Positions 1-6,922 of a stretch of DNA of 11,645 nucleotides are shown here, piece by piece. Made by a program: the position numbers and the translations under genes. The stretch spans positions 1 to 11,645 of the forward strand of contig JAFCCM010000063.1 of the NCBI GenBank assembly GCA_017610225.1. Direction: 5' to 3'. The DNA comes from Candidatus Aenigmatarchaeota archaeon (GTDB lineage: Archaea > Aenigmatarchaeota > Aenigmatarchaeia > CG10238-14). The notes under the pieces are model-generated. The model searched no databases. It had not been told where the DNA came from and worked only from the letters and a program-made list of their open reading frames with translations. Position 1 is the first letter of the stretch, and every line of letters begins with the position of its first letter.

Positions 1-188
1 AACCAATCCCTCCAGTCATTAAATTTTATTTCATAATAACTAGATGGAAATTTTATTATGTCACCACGTTTCCACATTGTTAAGGTATCTTCAATTGGTT
101 CTTTAACACACTTATATGCTTTACCGAACCTTTTATTATAGATAGTGTAATATTTTGGTTCTATTTTCCATGGTCGAATAAGAGTCAT
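1..188 (-). CDS. Unrecognised protein, 5' part only (cut by the window edge)
   Basis: An open frame starts with ATG at 188 and runs off the left end of the window, giving 62 complete codons and no stop. The start overlaps the stop of the preceding TIM-barrel gene as ATGA (185-188), the junction type used repeatedly in this operon. A GGAAAGG-like Shine-Dalgarno lies about 8 bases upstream. The visible peptide begins MTLIRPWKIEPKYY and is rich in Trp, Tyr and Lys, with the local stretch MWKRGDIIKFPSSYYEIKF. No signal peptide or membrane segment is visible. I do not recognise the family. Its position after folE2 and the TIM-barrel gene suggests the same transcript, but no function can be assigned from this fragment. 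Confidence 0.6.
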   Translation of the reverse strand, partial: MTLIRPWKIEPKYYTIYNKRFGKAYKCVKEPIEDTLTMWKRGDIIKFPSSYYEIKFNDWRDW

Positions 189-889
189 GATAATAACCTT
201 TCCACATAATATGCGTTTTTAATTAATTTTGAATGATGCTCAGGCATATATTCTAATACAATATCTCCTGACCATTTATATTGATACTTTAACTCACGTA
301 CAAATCTTACTAAAGGTAACTCACCTTTTGGATGATTGAATGGCAAATGTTCTCCAATTCCAGCAGCTCGATTTGATAAGTGTATTACAGAAGTATATTG
401 AAGAAGAAATCTCATTATTTTATGGTCATACCATACATCTTCTATATGAGTTGTATCAAGAGTCATTGATAGATTGGATTGCCCATGTTTCCAAATAGCT
501 TGAATAATATCTAATGGACTCCTCAAAACTTTATGCCTTTTCCAATTGAATGTTTCGATACATATATTCATAGGAGCTTTCATTTTATTATATGATTGTA
601 TAAAATCTTCAAAACCTTTATTTGGATGAACAACAAATTTAGCACATCCTGTCCTTGCATATATCTCATCCATCATTGTAAATATTTTTTGAGCGTCTAT
701 TCTACATGTATCTAGCGGTAAATGAACAACTCTCACAATTGTATTTTCTTTTAATGATTTTAATATATCGTTTCGATATTCTTCATATAGTTTATATTTG
801 TATATAGCTAGTTGAACCTTTACTGGAATATCTACAAGTTTATATCTATTTTCTGGTCCAAAGCCATATGAAATTGAAACATGTATCAT
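185..889 (-). CDS. Xylose-isomerase-like TIM-barrel protein (AP endonuclease family 2 fold)
   Basis: This 234-residue protein shows the alternating strand/helix pattern and polar strand ends of the xylose isomerase-like TIM barrel superfamily. That superfamily covers sugar-phosphate isomerases and epimerases and endonuclease IV-like enzymes. Visible motifs in order are VVHLPLD (about 54-60), FVVHPNKG with H88, ICIETFN with E112, MTLDTTH with D145 and H148, VIHLSNR with H170, EHLPFNHPKGE (180-190) and DIVLEYMPEH with E213. The acidic and His residues at strand ends resemble the divalent-metal site of the family. It is short for the fold (usually 250-300 aa) but looks complete. The ATG overlaps the folE2 stop as ATGA (886-889), so the two are probably translated together. 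The substrate is unknown. A role linked to the pterin/deazaguanine enzyme next door is only an inference from position; a DNA-repair nuclease is the alternative. Confidence 0.62.
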   Translation of the reverse strand: MIHVSISYGFGPENRYKLVDIPVKVQLAIYKYKLYEEYRNDILKSLKENTIVRVVHLPLDTCRIDAQKIFTMMDEIYARTGCAKFVVHPNKGFEDFIQSYNKMKAPMNICIETFNWKRHKVLRSPLDIIQAIWKHGQSNLSMTLDTTHIEDVWYDHKIMRFLLQYTSVIHLSNRAAGIGEHLPFNHPKGELPLVRFVRELKYQYKWSGDIVLEYMPEHHSKLIKNAYYVERLLS

Positions 890-1767
890 ATGTATATTCC
901 CCCGTTAAATCCTCCTTCTCTCCCTTTCCAATTTATTGCAATTGCTTCCGATGTATGAATTGATTCCTCATGCCTACATTTAACAATCCAATCTGCAACA
1001 CCTTGTATATTATCCAACGATTGTGAAATTAATCTGATTGCATCTTCAACAAACAATGCATTTTCTGCTGCAACTCTTGCAATTTCCTGTTCGTCTACTC
1101 TTTTGATTACTGGATAGGGAAGAGTCATAATTTTAGATTCAACTTCCTCAATAATGTCTTCTAACCAAATGTAATGTGGAGCTCCTTCTCCTTCAATTAA
1201 TATATCAGCAAATGATCTTTGATTATGAGGATAACCTTGAATATTAGATTCAAACAGATTAGTACATAGTTCTGCGGAGCATGGACAATATGAAGCATAT
1301 TGAATTGTTACTCCTTGAAAGAATCTAAATGTTTTATTATATAACTGACCTTCAAATCTACATTTGTAATATATTGGAAACCTATTATCAGATTTAATCG
1401 AATTTTTTATAATTGGCATAGAAAAGTTAAATTTCATAAAACTGCATTCTGCGCCAATATTCTCTCTTAAATCTTCAAGTATTTGTTTGATTAATTTATT
1501 TTTTAATGGTAAATCTAAATATGGTTTTAATGTTAAAAGGAGTCGAGACATTGAAATTCCTTTTGTATTTTTATCTAGACTTGTTCTCATAGAGACCTTT
1601 GCATTTAGTTGACAAAAACCCCCAGATCTAAATTCTAATTTAAATGGAACTTCAACATTCTCAACCCCACATTGTTGTATAGGAATTTTAATATAAGGTT
1701 CTGTTTCTTGAATATCTGGAAGATCATCAACTTCAATCTTATTTGGTGTTTCGCATTCATGATTCAC
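886..1767 (-). CDS. folE2: GTP cyclohydrolase I type B (FolE2/GCYH-IB family)
   Basis: FolE2 converts GTP to 7,8-dihydroneopterin triphosphate, the first step to folate and to 7-deazaguanines such as preQ0 and queuosine. The 293-residue protein carries the family landmarks: GISMSRLL (70-77), SYCPCS (C161, C163), PHNQRS (H181), KRVDEQE (E226), NALFVEDAIR (236-245) and EESIHTSEAIA (H271). By comparison with characterised FolE2 enzymes, C161, H181, E226 and H271 are the likely metal site. About eight extra residues separate the CPCS motif from the HNQR motif relative to the usual spacing. The start is GTG, placed by AAGGAGG nine bases upstream, and it overlaps the end of the HNH gene by 11 bases. 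Archaeal MptA belongs to the same family and does a related reaction; the bacterial-type context favours FolE2. No other queuosine or folate gene is in the window, so the end product is unknown. Confidence 0.9.
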   Translation of the reverse strand: MNHECETPNKIEVDDLPDIQETEPYIKIPIQQCGVENVEVPFKLEFRSGGFCQLNAKVSMRTSLDKNTKGISMSRLLLTLKPYLDLPLKNKLIKQILEDLRENIGAECSFMKFNFSMPIIKNSIKSDNRFPIYYKCRFEGQLYNKTFRFFQGVTIQYASYCPCSAELCTNLFESNIQGYPHNQRSFADILIEGEGAPHYIWLEDIIEEVESKIMTLPYPVIKRVDEQEIARVAAENALFVEDAIRLISQSLDNIQGVADWIVKCRHEESIHTSEAIAINWKGREGGFNGGIYI

Positions 1768-2599
1768 AAGAACTATCCTCCTTTATAATATACCATTTAC
1801 TTAATTTGCTTTTTAAACCATTATGATCTAAAATAATATTATCAATATTATCTCTTTTTATTAAAGATTCTAACCCTTTTCTAAAATCACATAATGAACA
1901 ATATCCAAACTGATATGCTAAAGTTGAAGTTAACCTTATTTTATAACCTGATTCAATTATGTCAAACCATTCTTTAATTTTATCAATTTTGTTATAATCA
2001 ATTTTTGGATTTTTAATTTGAAAATGATGTTGCCCAATTTCTAGTAATTTATGTATTTGCTCCCCTCTTATTTCTACTGATTTTTTAGCAGTAATAGGAT
2101 CTTTCATCGGATTGTTATGAAGCAACCAATGAGTACCATTATTAACTTTCTTTTGATGCGTTTCTTTTATTTTTTTAGATCTTTTATCTACTATTTCTTT
2201 TACAAAAGAGGGATTATATAATGACCAATGAATGCTATGATGTTCAGTTTTCAAAACTAGCAACAAATTCCATTGATTATCATTCCAATGATTGCCATCT
2301 TCATGATGGATATCCCAATTCCAGATATTTTCTTTATATTTATTTTTATGATTATTTAGATAGTCATAGTCAGGAAGATCAGGATATTTAAATTCTAATT
2401 CTGGGTTATATATAAAATAATATAGATGATGTTTATATATGCTTTTTGTTAATCCAGTTTCTTTAAACAATGATCTTGTAAATGAATCGCATGTAAAGAT
2501 ACAATTTGGGCAGTTTAATTTGTATTTATATTTATGAGCTACATTACACGTAATACATTCTGGATTAAGCAATTTTTTAATTTTTTCCAGGTCTATCAT
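1757..2599 (-). CDS. HNH homing endonuclease (GTH-repeat type, free-standing)
   Basis: This 280-residue protein is a likely selfish DNA endonuclease that nicks or cuts a target site to spread its own gene. The N-terminus has two Cys pairs (C15/C18 and C30/C33) that could bind zinc. The nuclease core is IHHEDGNHWND followed by NQWNLLLVLKTEHHSIHW (about 97-125), with H98/H99, the Asn residues and H120/H121 forming the HNH pattern. Two short repeats, GTHWLLHNNPMKDP (155-168) and GQHHFQIKNP (189-198), resemble the GTH-x-NP repeats of phage HNH enzymes, probable DNA-binding elements. The C-terminal 80 residues may be a helical DNA-binding part. It starts with ATG after an AGGAGG site (2607-2612, spacer 7). 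It sits between the polymerase block and folE2, and its 3' end contains the folE2 ribosome binding site. It is of a different type from the other HNH gene here. Confidence 0.85.
   Translation of the reverse strand: MIDLEKIKKLLNPECITCNVAHKYKYKLNCPNCIFTCDSFTRSLFKETGLTKSIYKHHLYYFIYNPELEFKYPDLPDYDYLNNHKNKYKENIWNWDIHHEDGNHWNDNQWNLLLVLKTEHHSIHWSLYNPSFVKEIVDKRSKKIKETHQKKVNNGTHWLLHNNPMKDPITAKKSVEIRGEQIHKLLEIGQHHFQIKNPKIDYNKIDKIKEWFDIIESGYKIRLTSTLAYQFGYCSLCDFRKGLESLIKRDNIDNIILDHNGLKSKLSKWYIIKEDSSCES
1777..1783 (-). promoter_or_regulatory. Ribosome binding site that fixes the GTG start of folE2
   Basis: The minus strand reads AAGGAGG here, nine bases before the GTG at 1767-1765. This is the strongest reason to choose GTG, since the nearby ATG at 1760 is in another frame. 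The site lies inside the last codons of the upstream HNH gene, where it encodes part of the Lys-Glu-Asp stretch near the C-terminus. Confidence 0.75.
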
Positions 2600-2630
2600 T
2601 TATTTTCCTCCTAATATAATTTTGTCTTGT

Positions 2631-2810
2631 TTATAAATCAAGATCATCTGGATTAAATAAATATTCTTTTTTAGCTTCTTCATTCTGCCTTTTCTTTTGT
2701 CTATGATTTTCAAGATTGTTAAATACTTCTTGATCAAATTCTTTTTCTACTTTCTTTATAGAATTATTCCATATTGTTGATGCAGTTGATGATGAAATAT
2801 ATGTGCTCAT
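2631..2810 (-). CDS. Small unrecognised protein coupled to the end of beta (59 aa)
   Basis: This short frame starts with ATG at 2810, overlapping the beta stop codon as ATGA (2807-2810), and ends with TAA at 2631-2633, leaving 31 bases before the next gene. The peptide begins MSTYISSSTASTIWNNS, then has a highly charged segment rich in Lys, Glu, Gln and Asn (about residues 18-50) that should form a helix. It ends in an acidic tail, NPDDLDL. No Cys pairs, membrane segment or known motif is visible. The overlap, the lack of any other explanation for these 180 bases and the repeated use of ATGA junctions nearby support a real gene. Its coupling to beta makes a polymerase-associated role possible, but that is inference only. 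Confidence 0.6.
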   Translation of the reverse strand: MSTYISSSTASTIWNNSIKKVEKEFDQEVFNNLENHRQKKRQNEEAKKEYLFNPDDLDL

Positions 2811-5809
2811 TTTTGATCGACTCCAATAACTGTTAGATATGCATTTAGTAATTTAACTGATTCTGGAACTACATCAACTTCTTTCTTTTCATCAACTAAA
2901 TATTGATCAATAAATTTTCTAATATATTGATTTTTCAAACCAATACAATCTGATTTAGTTGTAAGAAATTCAAATAAATTTGCAGGAGCATCATGACCAA
3001 TAATACATGCTGTTTCCATTTCACCCATACGTTGACCGCCCTTATTCTTTCTTCCTCCTAATGGTTGCAGAGTTCGTTTGGCATATGTTCCAATACCACG
3101 AGCGGCTATTTTCTCTTCAGCAATATGAACCATTCTTAGAAAATAAATATGACCAGCGGAGATTTCATTCTTAATATGAGTGTTTCCTATTGGATCATAT
3201 ATTTTAGTTTTAAACTTTGTGCCTGTATATGCAAGCGCTTTTTTAATATCTGGCAGTTTACATGATTCAAATGGAGGTTGTAATAATGATATATTATCAA
3301 TAAATTCTTTCGTAATAATTTTTGGCATTTTTTCTGAAAATTGTGATAAATACCATTGGCCATCTGTTTTGTCAATAATATCAATATAATCCAATAGATA
3401 TTTTTTAATAATTTTTTGATCTGCTTTATCATCAAGAAGTTGTATCATCTGCTTTTTCAAATCATATAAAGACGTTGATAAATGAAGTTCATACATTTGA
3501 CCAATATTCATACGAGATATAATACCCAATGGATTAATACAAATATCTAAATGACGCCCATCTTCTAGCTGAGGCATTTTTTCATGCTTAACTATTCGAG
3601 AAATAACACCTTTGTTCCCATGACGATTTGCTAATTTATCCCCAACTTTAACACGCCTAAAATGGACTCCAAACATATTTATATGAATGCCATTAATTTT
3701 TTCTTTCTTATTTTTATATTTACCGGTAAATGAATATAAATCAAGTCCATTTTCTCGAATAAAAGTTTTAGACATATCATTTGGGAGTCTGTCTTCTATA
3801 ATTTTTTTCAGATTAGATTCTTGTTCTTCCTGTTTTGCAATACGTTTTTCAATCCATTCTTTAAACTCAGGAATATCTTCATTCCATTCGTTTGCAAATA
3901 TATTTACTTCTGAAATAATAAAATTCCTTTCAGATTCCAATTTTATTTCTTCACTAAAAACTGAATATGGATCTTCAATAGATAAACTTTTTATAATTGC
4001 ATATGGATCTCCCACATTAATATTTTGTAATTCATCAGGTAACGGTTTATATTCGTTTTTCTCTAATGTTAATAATACCTTACTTGGAGGCAATGTAAAT
4101 GATAAATCTTTAAAATGAACTGAGGTTAGAATATCTTCGGTTACAAGTCGTTCTGATATAACAATTCCATCCTCATAATTATTTCCATAATAAACCATAA
4201 CTCCAGTTAAAAGGTTTTTCCCAAGGGTTATATTACCATTGTTACAGAAATTGCTCTCTGCTAAAATATCACCCGCTTTAAACTTATCTCCTGGTTTAAC
4301 ATATATTTTCATAAAGTCCATATGCTCAACATATATTTTTCGGTAACTAATATTAAACATATCAACTTTATTATCATTATAAACCACCATTAAATATTTT
4401 TGGTCAATGTATATAACTTCTCCATCTTTTTTTGCAATTTTAATAAATTGTGTTTTGTTAGTATATAGATGTTCACACCCAGATTTAATCATCGGCATAT
4501 CAAAATCTTTAAGCATTATACCCTGTCTCATTTGTGACGATGCCATTTGAAGTCTTGTTTGATCATCATGCTCTAAAAATGGTACCATAGAAACTGGTAT
4601 TGAAATTGGTTGATGCTTTAGAAACGTATTAGAAAATTTAAGATTATCTTCAAGTTTGACATTTGGTATAAGATTTTGAAGTACTCCACAATTATCTCGA
4701 TCAGGTGTATCAACTGGACACACTCTACCGAACATGCTCGGACAAATATCTCTTAAATGTTTTGGAATATTTTCTCTCTTAAAACCACCTGGACCAAGAA
4801 GACTTAACCTTGATAACTTTGTCAGTTCTTCAATTGGATTAATTGAAAAATCAAATTGAACAATATCAGAAACATTACACTCTGATAAAATTTGAGTTGA
4901 GTTAATATTAAATTTTGGTTGCCTTGCTGTTCTGTTTGCAAAACATAGATCAAATATAATTTTGGATAGTTTTGCAAATATCATATACTCAAAACATCGC
5001 ACACGTTTATTAGTGTATTCTGTATCATCAATATGTCCGACTTGTAAGGAATATAGAATCTCCTCAATAATAGAATCAGTGTGAAGAAATTCTGCTGTTA
5101 TTGGATCAACTTTTGGAATTAAATCCAATGCATAAAGTATATCCTCTCCTTTTGATTTAGCATTATATTTTGAGTATACTCTTCCGACTTCAGAAACAAA
5201 ATCATCTTGGGTATAACCTTTCGATTCTATATAGTATAGTTTTAAATCTTGAATTAATAGTTCCATCATGTTCGCTTTATCTCTTATTTTGAAGTTCATA
5301 AGATCAAATCTTTGATTCAAAGTTTCCATATCATAATATGCCATCATTAATAATGAAAGAGGCAATTTTTTCCCCAAGAAACTTACATTAATAGCTGGAT
5401 CATCTTTTTCTCTAACAACCATCAAAGTTGCAACATTAGTTCTCAATTTAATTGATTCGCCTCTTGTCACTAGAGGAATATCAAATAATTGAAATAATGG
5501 TATCTTTTTTCTTCCATTAATTATTATATAATTATCATTTATCAGTTTAGGAATAAATATACTCAAATCTATGTTTGAAGTTCCTTTTTGTAATTTTATA
5601 ATAATACTTTGTTTAATAGTTTTTGATATTTCACCTGATGAAAATCTAGAATCTTTTAAATCCAGCTCGGTAATTTGAAAACCAATTTCTGTTACTGGTT
5701 CTATTATTTGTCTTACTATAGCCAATAGATTTTCATAATCGTTCTTTCTTATAGTAAATATATTTTTAGCTTCATCATAGATTTTGAACTGTGGATTGAT
5801 TATGTTCAT
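2807..5809 (-). CDS. rpoB: DNA-directed RNA polymerase beta subunit, compact and unsplit
   Basis: This 1000-residue protein is the beta subunit of a multisubunit RNA polymerase, which forms half of the active-site cleft. Bacterial landmarks appear in order: the rifampicin-pocket region, NPIEELTKLSRLSLLGPGG (324-342); FGRVCPVDTP (360-369); NNYEDGIVISERLV (543-556), with the E546/D547 acidic pair; VGDKLANRHGNKGVISR (722-738), with K725 and K733 at the active centre; NPLGIISRMNIGQ (759-771); and LQPLGGRKNKGGQRMGEME (914-932). The C-terminus, VPESVKLLNAYLTVIG, matches the normal beta end that packs on beta'. Bacterial beta is usually 1150-1350 aa, so lobe insertions are missing but all core regions are present. 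The start is ATG with AAGGAG eight bases upstream and an ATGA overlap with the 69-aa gene. I see no intein, intron or split. The pocket residues differ from rifampicin-sensitive enzymes. Confidence 0.97.
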   Translation of the reverse strand: MNIINPQFKIYDEAKNIFTIRKNDYENLLAIVRQIIEPVTEIGFQITELDLKDSRFSSGEISKTIKQSIIIKLQKGTSNIDLSIFIPKLINDNYIIINGRKKIPLFQLFDIPLVTRGESIKLRTNVATLMVVREKDDPAINVSFLGKKLPLSLLMMAYYDMETLNQRFDLMNFKIRDKANMMELLIQDLKLYYIESKGYTQDDFVSEVGRVYSKYNAKSKGEDILYALDLIPKVDPITAEFLHTDSIIEEILYSLQVGHIDDTEYTNKRVRCFEYMIFAKLSKIIFDLCFANRTARQPKFNINSTQILSECNVSDIVQFDFSINPIEELTKLSRLSLLGPGGFKRENIPKHLRDICPSMFGRVCPVDTPDRDNCGVLQNLIPNVKLEDNLKFSNTFLKHQPISIPVSMVPFLEHDDQTRLQMASSQMRQGIMLKDFDMPMIKSGCEHLYTNKTQFIKIAKKDGEVIYIDQKYLMVVYNDNKVDMFNISYRKIYVEHMDFMKIYVKPGDKFKAGDILAESNFCNNGNITLGKNLLTGVMVYYGNNYEDGIVISERLVTEDILTSVHFKDLSFTLPPSKVLLTLEKNEYKPLPDELQNINVGDPYAIIKSLSIEDPYSVFSEEIKLESERNFIISEVNIFANEWNEDIPEFKEWIEKRIAKQEEQESNLKKIIEDRLPNDMSKTFIRENGLDLYSFTGKYKNKKEKINGIHINMFGVHFRRVKVGDKLANRHGNKGVISRIVKHEKMPQLEDGRHLDICINPLGIISRMNIGQMYELHLSTSLYDLKKQMIQLLDDKADQKIIKKYLLDYIDIIDKTDGQWYLSQFSEKMPKIITKEFIDNISLLQPPFESCKLPDIKKALAYTGTKFKTKIYDPIGNTHIKNEISAGHIYFLRMVHIAEEKIAARGIGTYAKRTLQPLGGRKNKGGQRMGEMETACIIGHDAPANLFEFLTTKSDCIGLKNQYIRKFIDQYLVDEKKEVDVVPESVKLLNAYLTVIGVDQK

Positions 5810-6015
5810 ATAGAATTCTCCTTTATATTTTTAAGGAATTTTTTTAAGTATTTTATCAGAATAGCATCTTCAACATAATAATAATCATTTGATATACCAG
5901 CTTTTGCTACTGGTAAAGCATTTATTAATAGTTGCATCAATCTCAGATCGGGAATATAGACCCAGATTGATTTTATAAGACTTAATATTTCATTTATTCT
6001 TTCTGGATCTCTCAT
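5806..6015 (-). CDS. Small conserved-looking protein between beta' and beta (69 aa)
   Basis: This 69-residue protein begins MRDPERINEILSLIKSIW and continues PDLRLMQLLINAL, then YYYVEDAILIKYLKKFL. The pattern of an RI-x-x-IL helix, an aromatic residue, PDLRLxQLI-N, and a tyrosine-rich VED segment resembles a family of short uncharacterised proteins found in many bacteria and phages. I cannot name the family with certainty. It looks all-helical and has no Cys, metal motif or membrane segment. Its ATG overlaps the HNH stop as ATGA (6012-6015), with GAGGAG five bases upstream, and its stop overlaps the beta ATG the same way. Such tight coupling to beta suggests production in step with the polymerase. 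A role as an assembly or regulatory factor is speculation from position. Confidence 0.75.
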   Translation of the reverse strand: MRDPERINEILSLIKSIWVYIPDLRLMQLLINALPVAKAGISNDYYYVEDAILIKYLKKFLKNIKENSI

Positions 6016-6020
6016 GTTAT
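6012..6020. repeat. 9-bp direct repeat, copy at the 3' border of the HNH gene
   Basis: The minus strand reads ATAACATGA here, identical to 6914-6922. Both copies contain the ATGA stop/start overlap and are preceded by a purine-rich ribosome binding region. Recombination between the copies would remove the HNH gene exactly and leave beta' joined to the 69-aa gene by one ATGA junction. Confidence 0.6.
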
Positions 6021-6917
6021 CTCCTCTTTTTTACATTTCATATCATGATATCCGCACCCTTCAATTTTATGGACTTTAATATGACAGGTTTTACATAAAG
6101 TTATAACTTTATCTAAATCTGCACTTTCTATCGGGTCCCATCTTATACCTTCTAAATGGTGACAATGAAGTCCAACTTCTAAATCATTTTGATGTTTACC
6201 ACATTTTTGACAAGTATAATTATCAATTTCGAATCTCATTTGTCTAAGTTCAGGTTGTACTTCTCTAGATGAAGATGGTTTAAACCCTTTTGGATATTTA
6301 TGTTGTCCATAAGTTGAGCATTCTGACTTACATTTATCAGAACAATATAACCTTTGTTCGCCTGCTTGCTTGCCATTTAGAGCTCTTGCTCTTTCATATA
6401 CTTGCTGTATTATTGGAATAAACCATTTACCACAGTAAGCACATTTTACTTCTAAAATATTTTTATCAGTTGGACTTTGTCTACATTCTTCAGCAGAATA
6501 TAGTTGTGGCATATATGTAGTATATAATGGAATATTATTGGTATAATAGCCTCCTTTCCAATTAGAAGTATTTATTCCTGTTTTTTGTTTTGCTTTATTA
6601 CTCATTTTCTTTAAAGTATCTTTAGAATAAATTCCATTTTTTCCTTTATTCCATGGAATTTTACCTTTGTTTTTTTCACTAATTGCTTGTCTCATTTCAT
6701 TTGTAACATAATCATTTTTTCCTTTATTCCATGCAGGCAATCCCTTTTTACTTTTACTTATATTTTTTCTCCATTCTACATTTTTTTCTTTTCCTTTATT
6801 TTTTATACTGATCTTTTTTCGTATAGCTATACAAGATGCAATATTTTTTGAACAACAATGTTTTCCATTTTTTAGAATGAACAAAGCTTCTTGCCCACAA
6901 CCATATTCGCAAATCAT
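6012..6917 (-). CDS. HNH homing endonuclease with NUMOD3 repeats, inserted between beta' and the 69-aa gene
   Basis: This 301-residue protein is a free-standing homing endonuclease of the NUMOD3-HNH type. The N-terminus has a Cys cluster (C3, C7, C21, C22, C29) that could be a zinc finger. Two clear NUMOD3 motifs follow, GLPAWNKGKND (59-69) and GKIPWNKGKNG (85-95), with a weaker copy around 40-49; these contact DNA in related enzymes. A middle zinc-ribbon-like part has C159/C162 and C192/C196. The nuclease domain (about 229-284) has YTCQCG-like CQKC (236-239), HCHHLEGI with H253/H254, and LCKTCHIKVH (274-283), with D in place of the usual Asn before the last Cys pair. The ATG overlaps the beta' stop and the stop overlaps the next gene's ATG, both as ATGA. 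The same 9-base sequence, ATAACATGA, is present at both ends, which marks the likely insertion borders. It probably has no role in transcription itself. Confidence 0.9.
   Translation of the reverse strand: MICEYGCGQEALFILKNGKHCCSKNIASCIAIRKKISIKNKGKEKNVEWRKNISKSKKGLPAWNKGKNDYVTNEMRQAISEKNKGKIPWNKGKNGIYSKDTLKKMSNKAKQKTGINTSNWKGGYYTNNIPLYTTYMPQLYSAEECRQSPTDKNILEVKCAYCGKWFIPIIQQVYERARALNGKQAGEQRLYCSDKCKSECSTYGQHKYPKGFKPSSSREVQPELRQMRFEIDNYTCQKCGKHQNDLEVGLHCHHLEGIRWDPIESADLDKVITLCKTCHIKVHKIEGCGYHDMKCKKEEIT
6635..6655. repeat. 21-bp direct repeat encoding a NUMOD3 WNKGKN motif (copy 1)
   Basis: This stretch is identical to 6713-6733, 78 bases (26 codons) away and in the same frame. On the minus strand it encodes the Trp-Asn-Lys-Gly-Lys-Asn core of the second NUMOD3 motif. 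Identity at the DNA level, not just the protein level, suggests a fairly recent internal duplication or gene conversion. Confidence 0.7.
6713..6733. repeat. 21-bp direct repeat encoding a NUMOD3 WNKGKN motif (copy 2)
   Basis: This is the partner of 6635-6655 and encodes the core of the first NUMOD3 motif of the HNH protein. Confidence 0.7.
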
Positions 6918-6922
6918 GTTAT
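6914..6922. repeat. 9-bp direct repeat, copy at the 5' border of the HNH gene
   Basis: The minus strand reads ATAACATGA, matching 6012-6020 exactly. It carries the beta' stop codon and the HNH start codon. Nine bases in AT-rich DNA could match by chance, but the identical placement over two gene junctions makes a link with insertion more likely. Confidence 0.6.

Noticed and set aside
3180..4118. Open frames on both strands within the beta gene (for example 3180-3389, 3187-3435, 3687-4118)
   Set aside because: They lie wholly inside the well-supported beta gene, encode low-complexity products without motifs, and have no plausible ribosome binding site. They are shadow frames.
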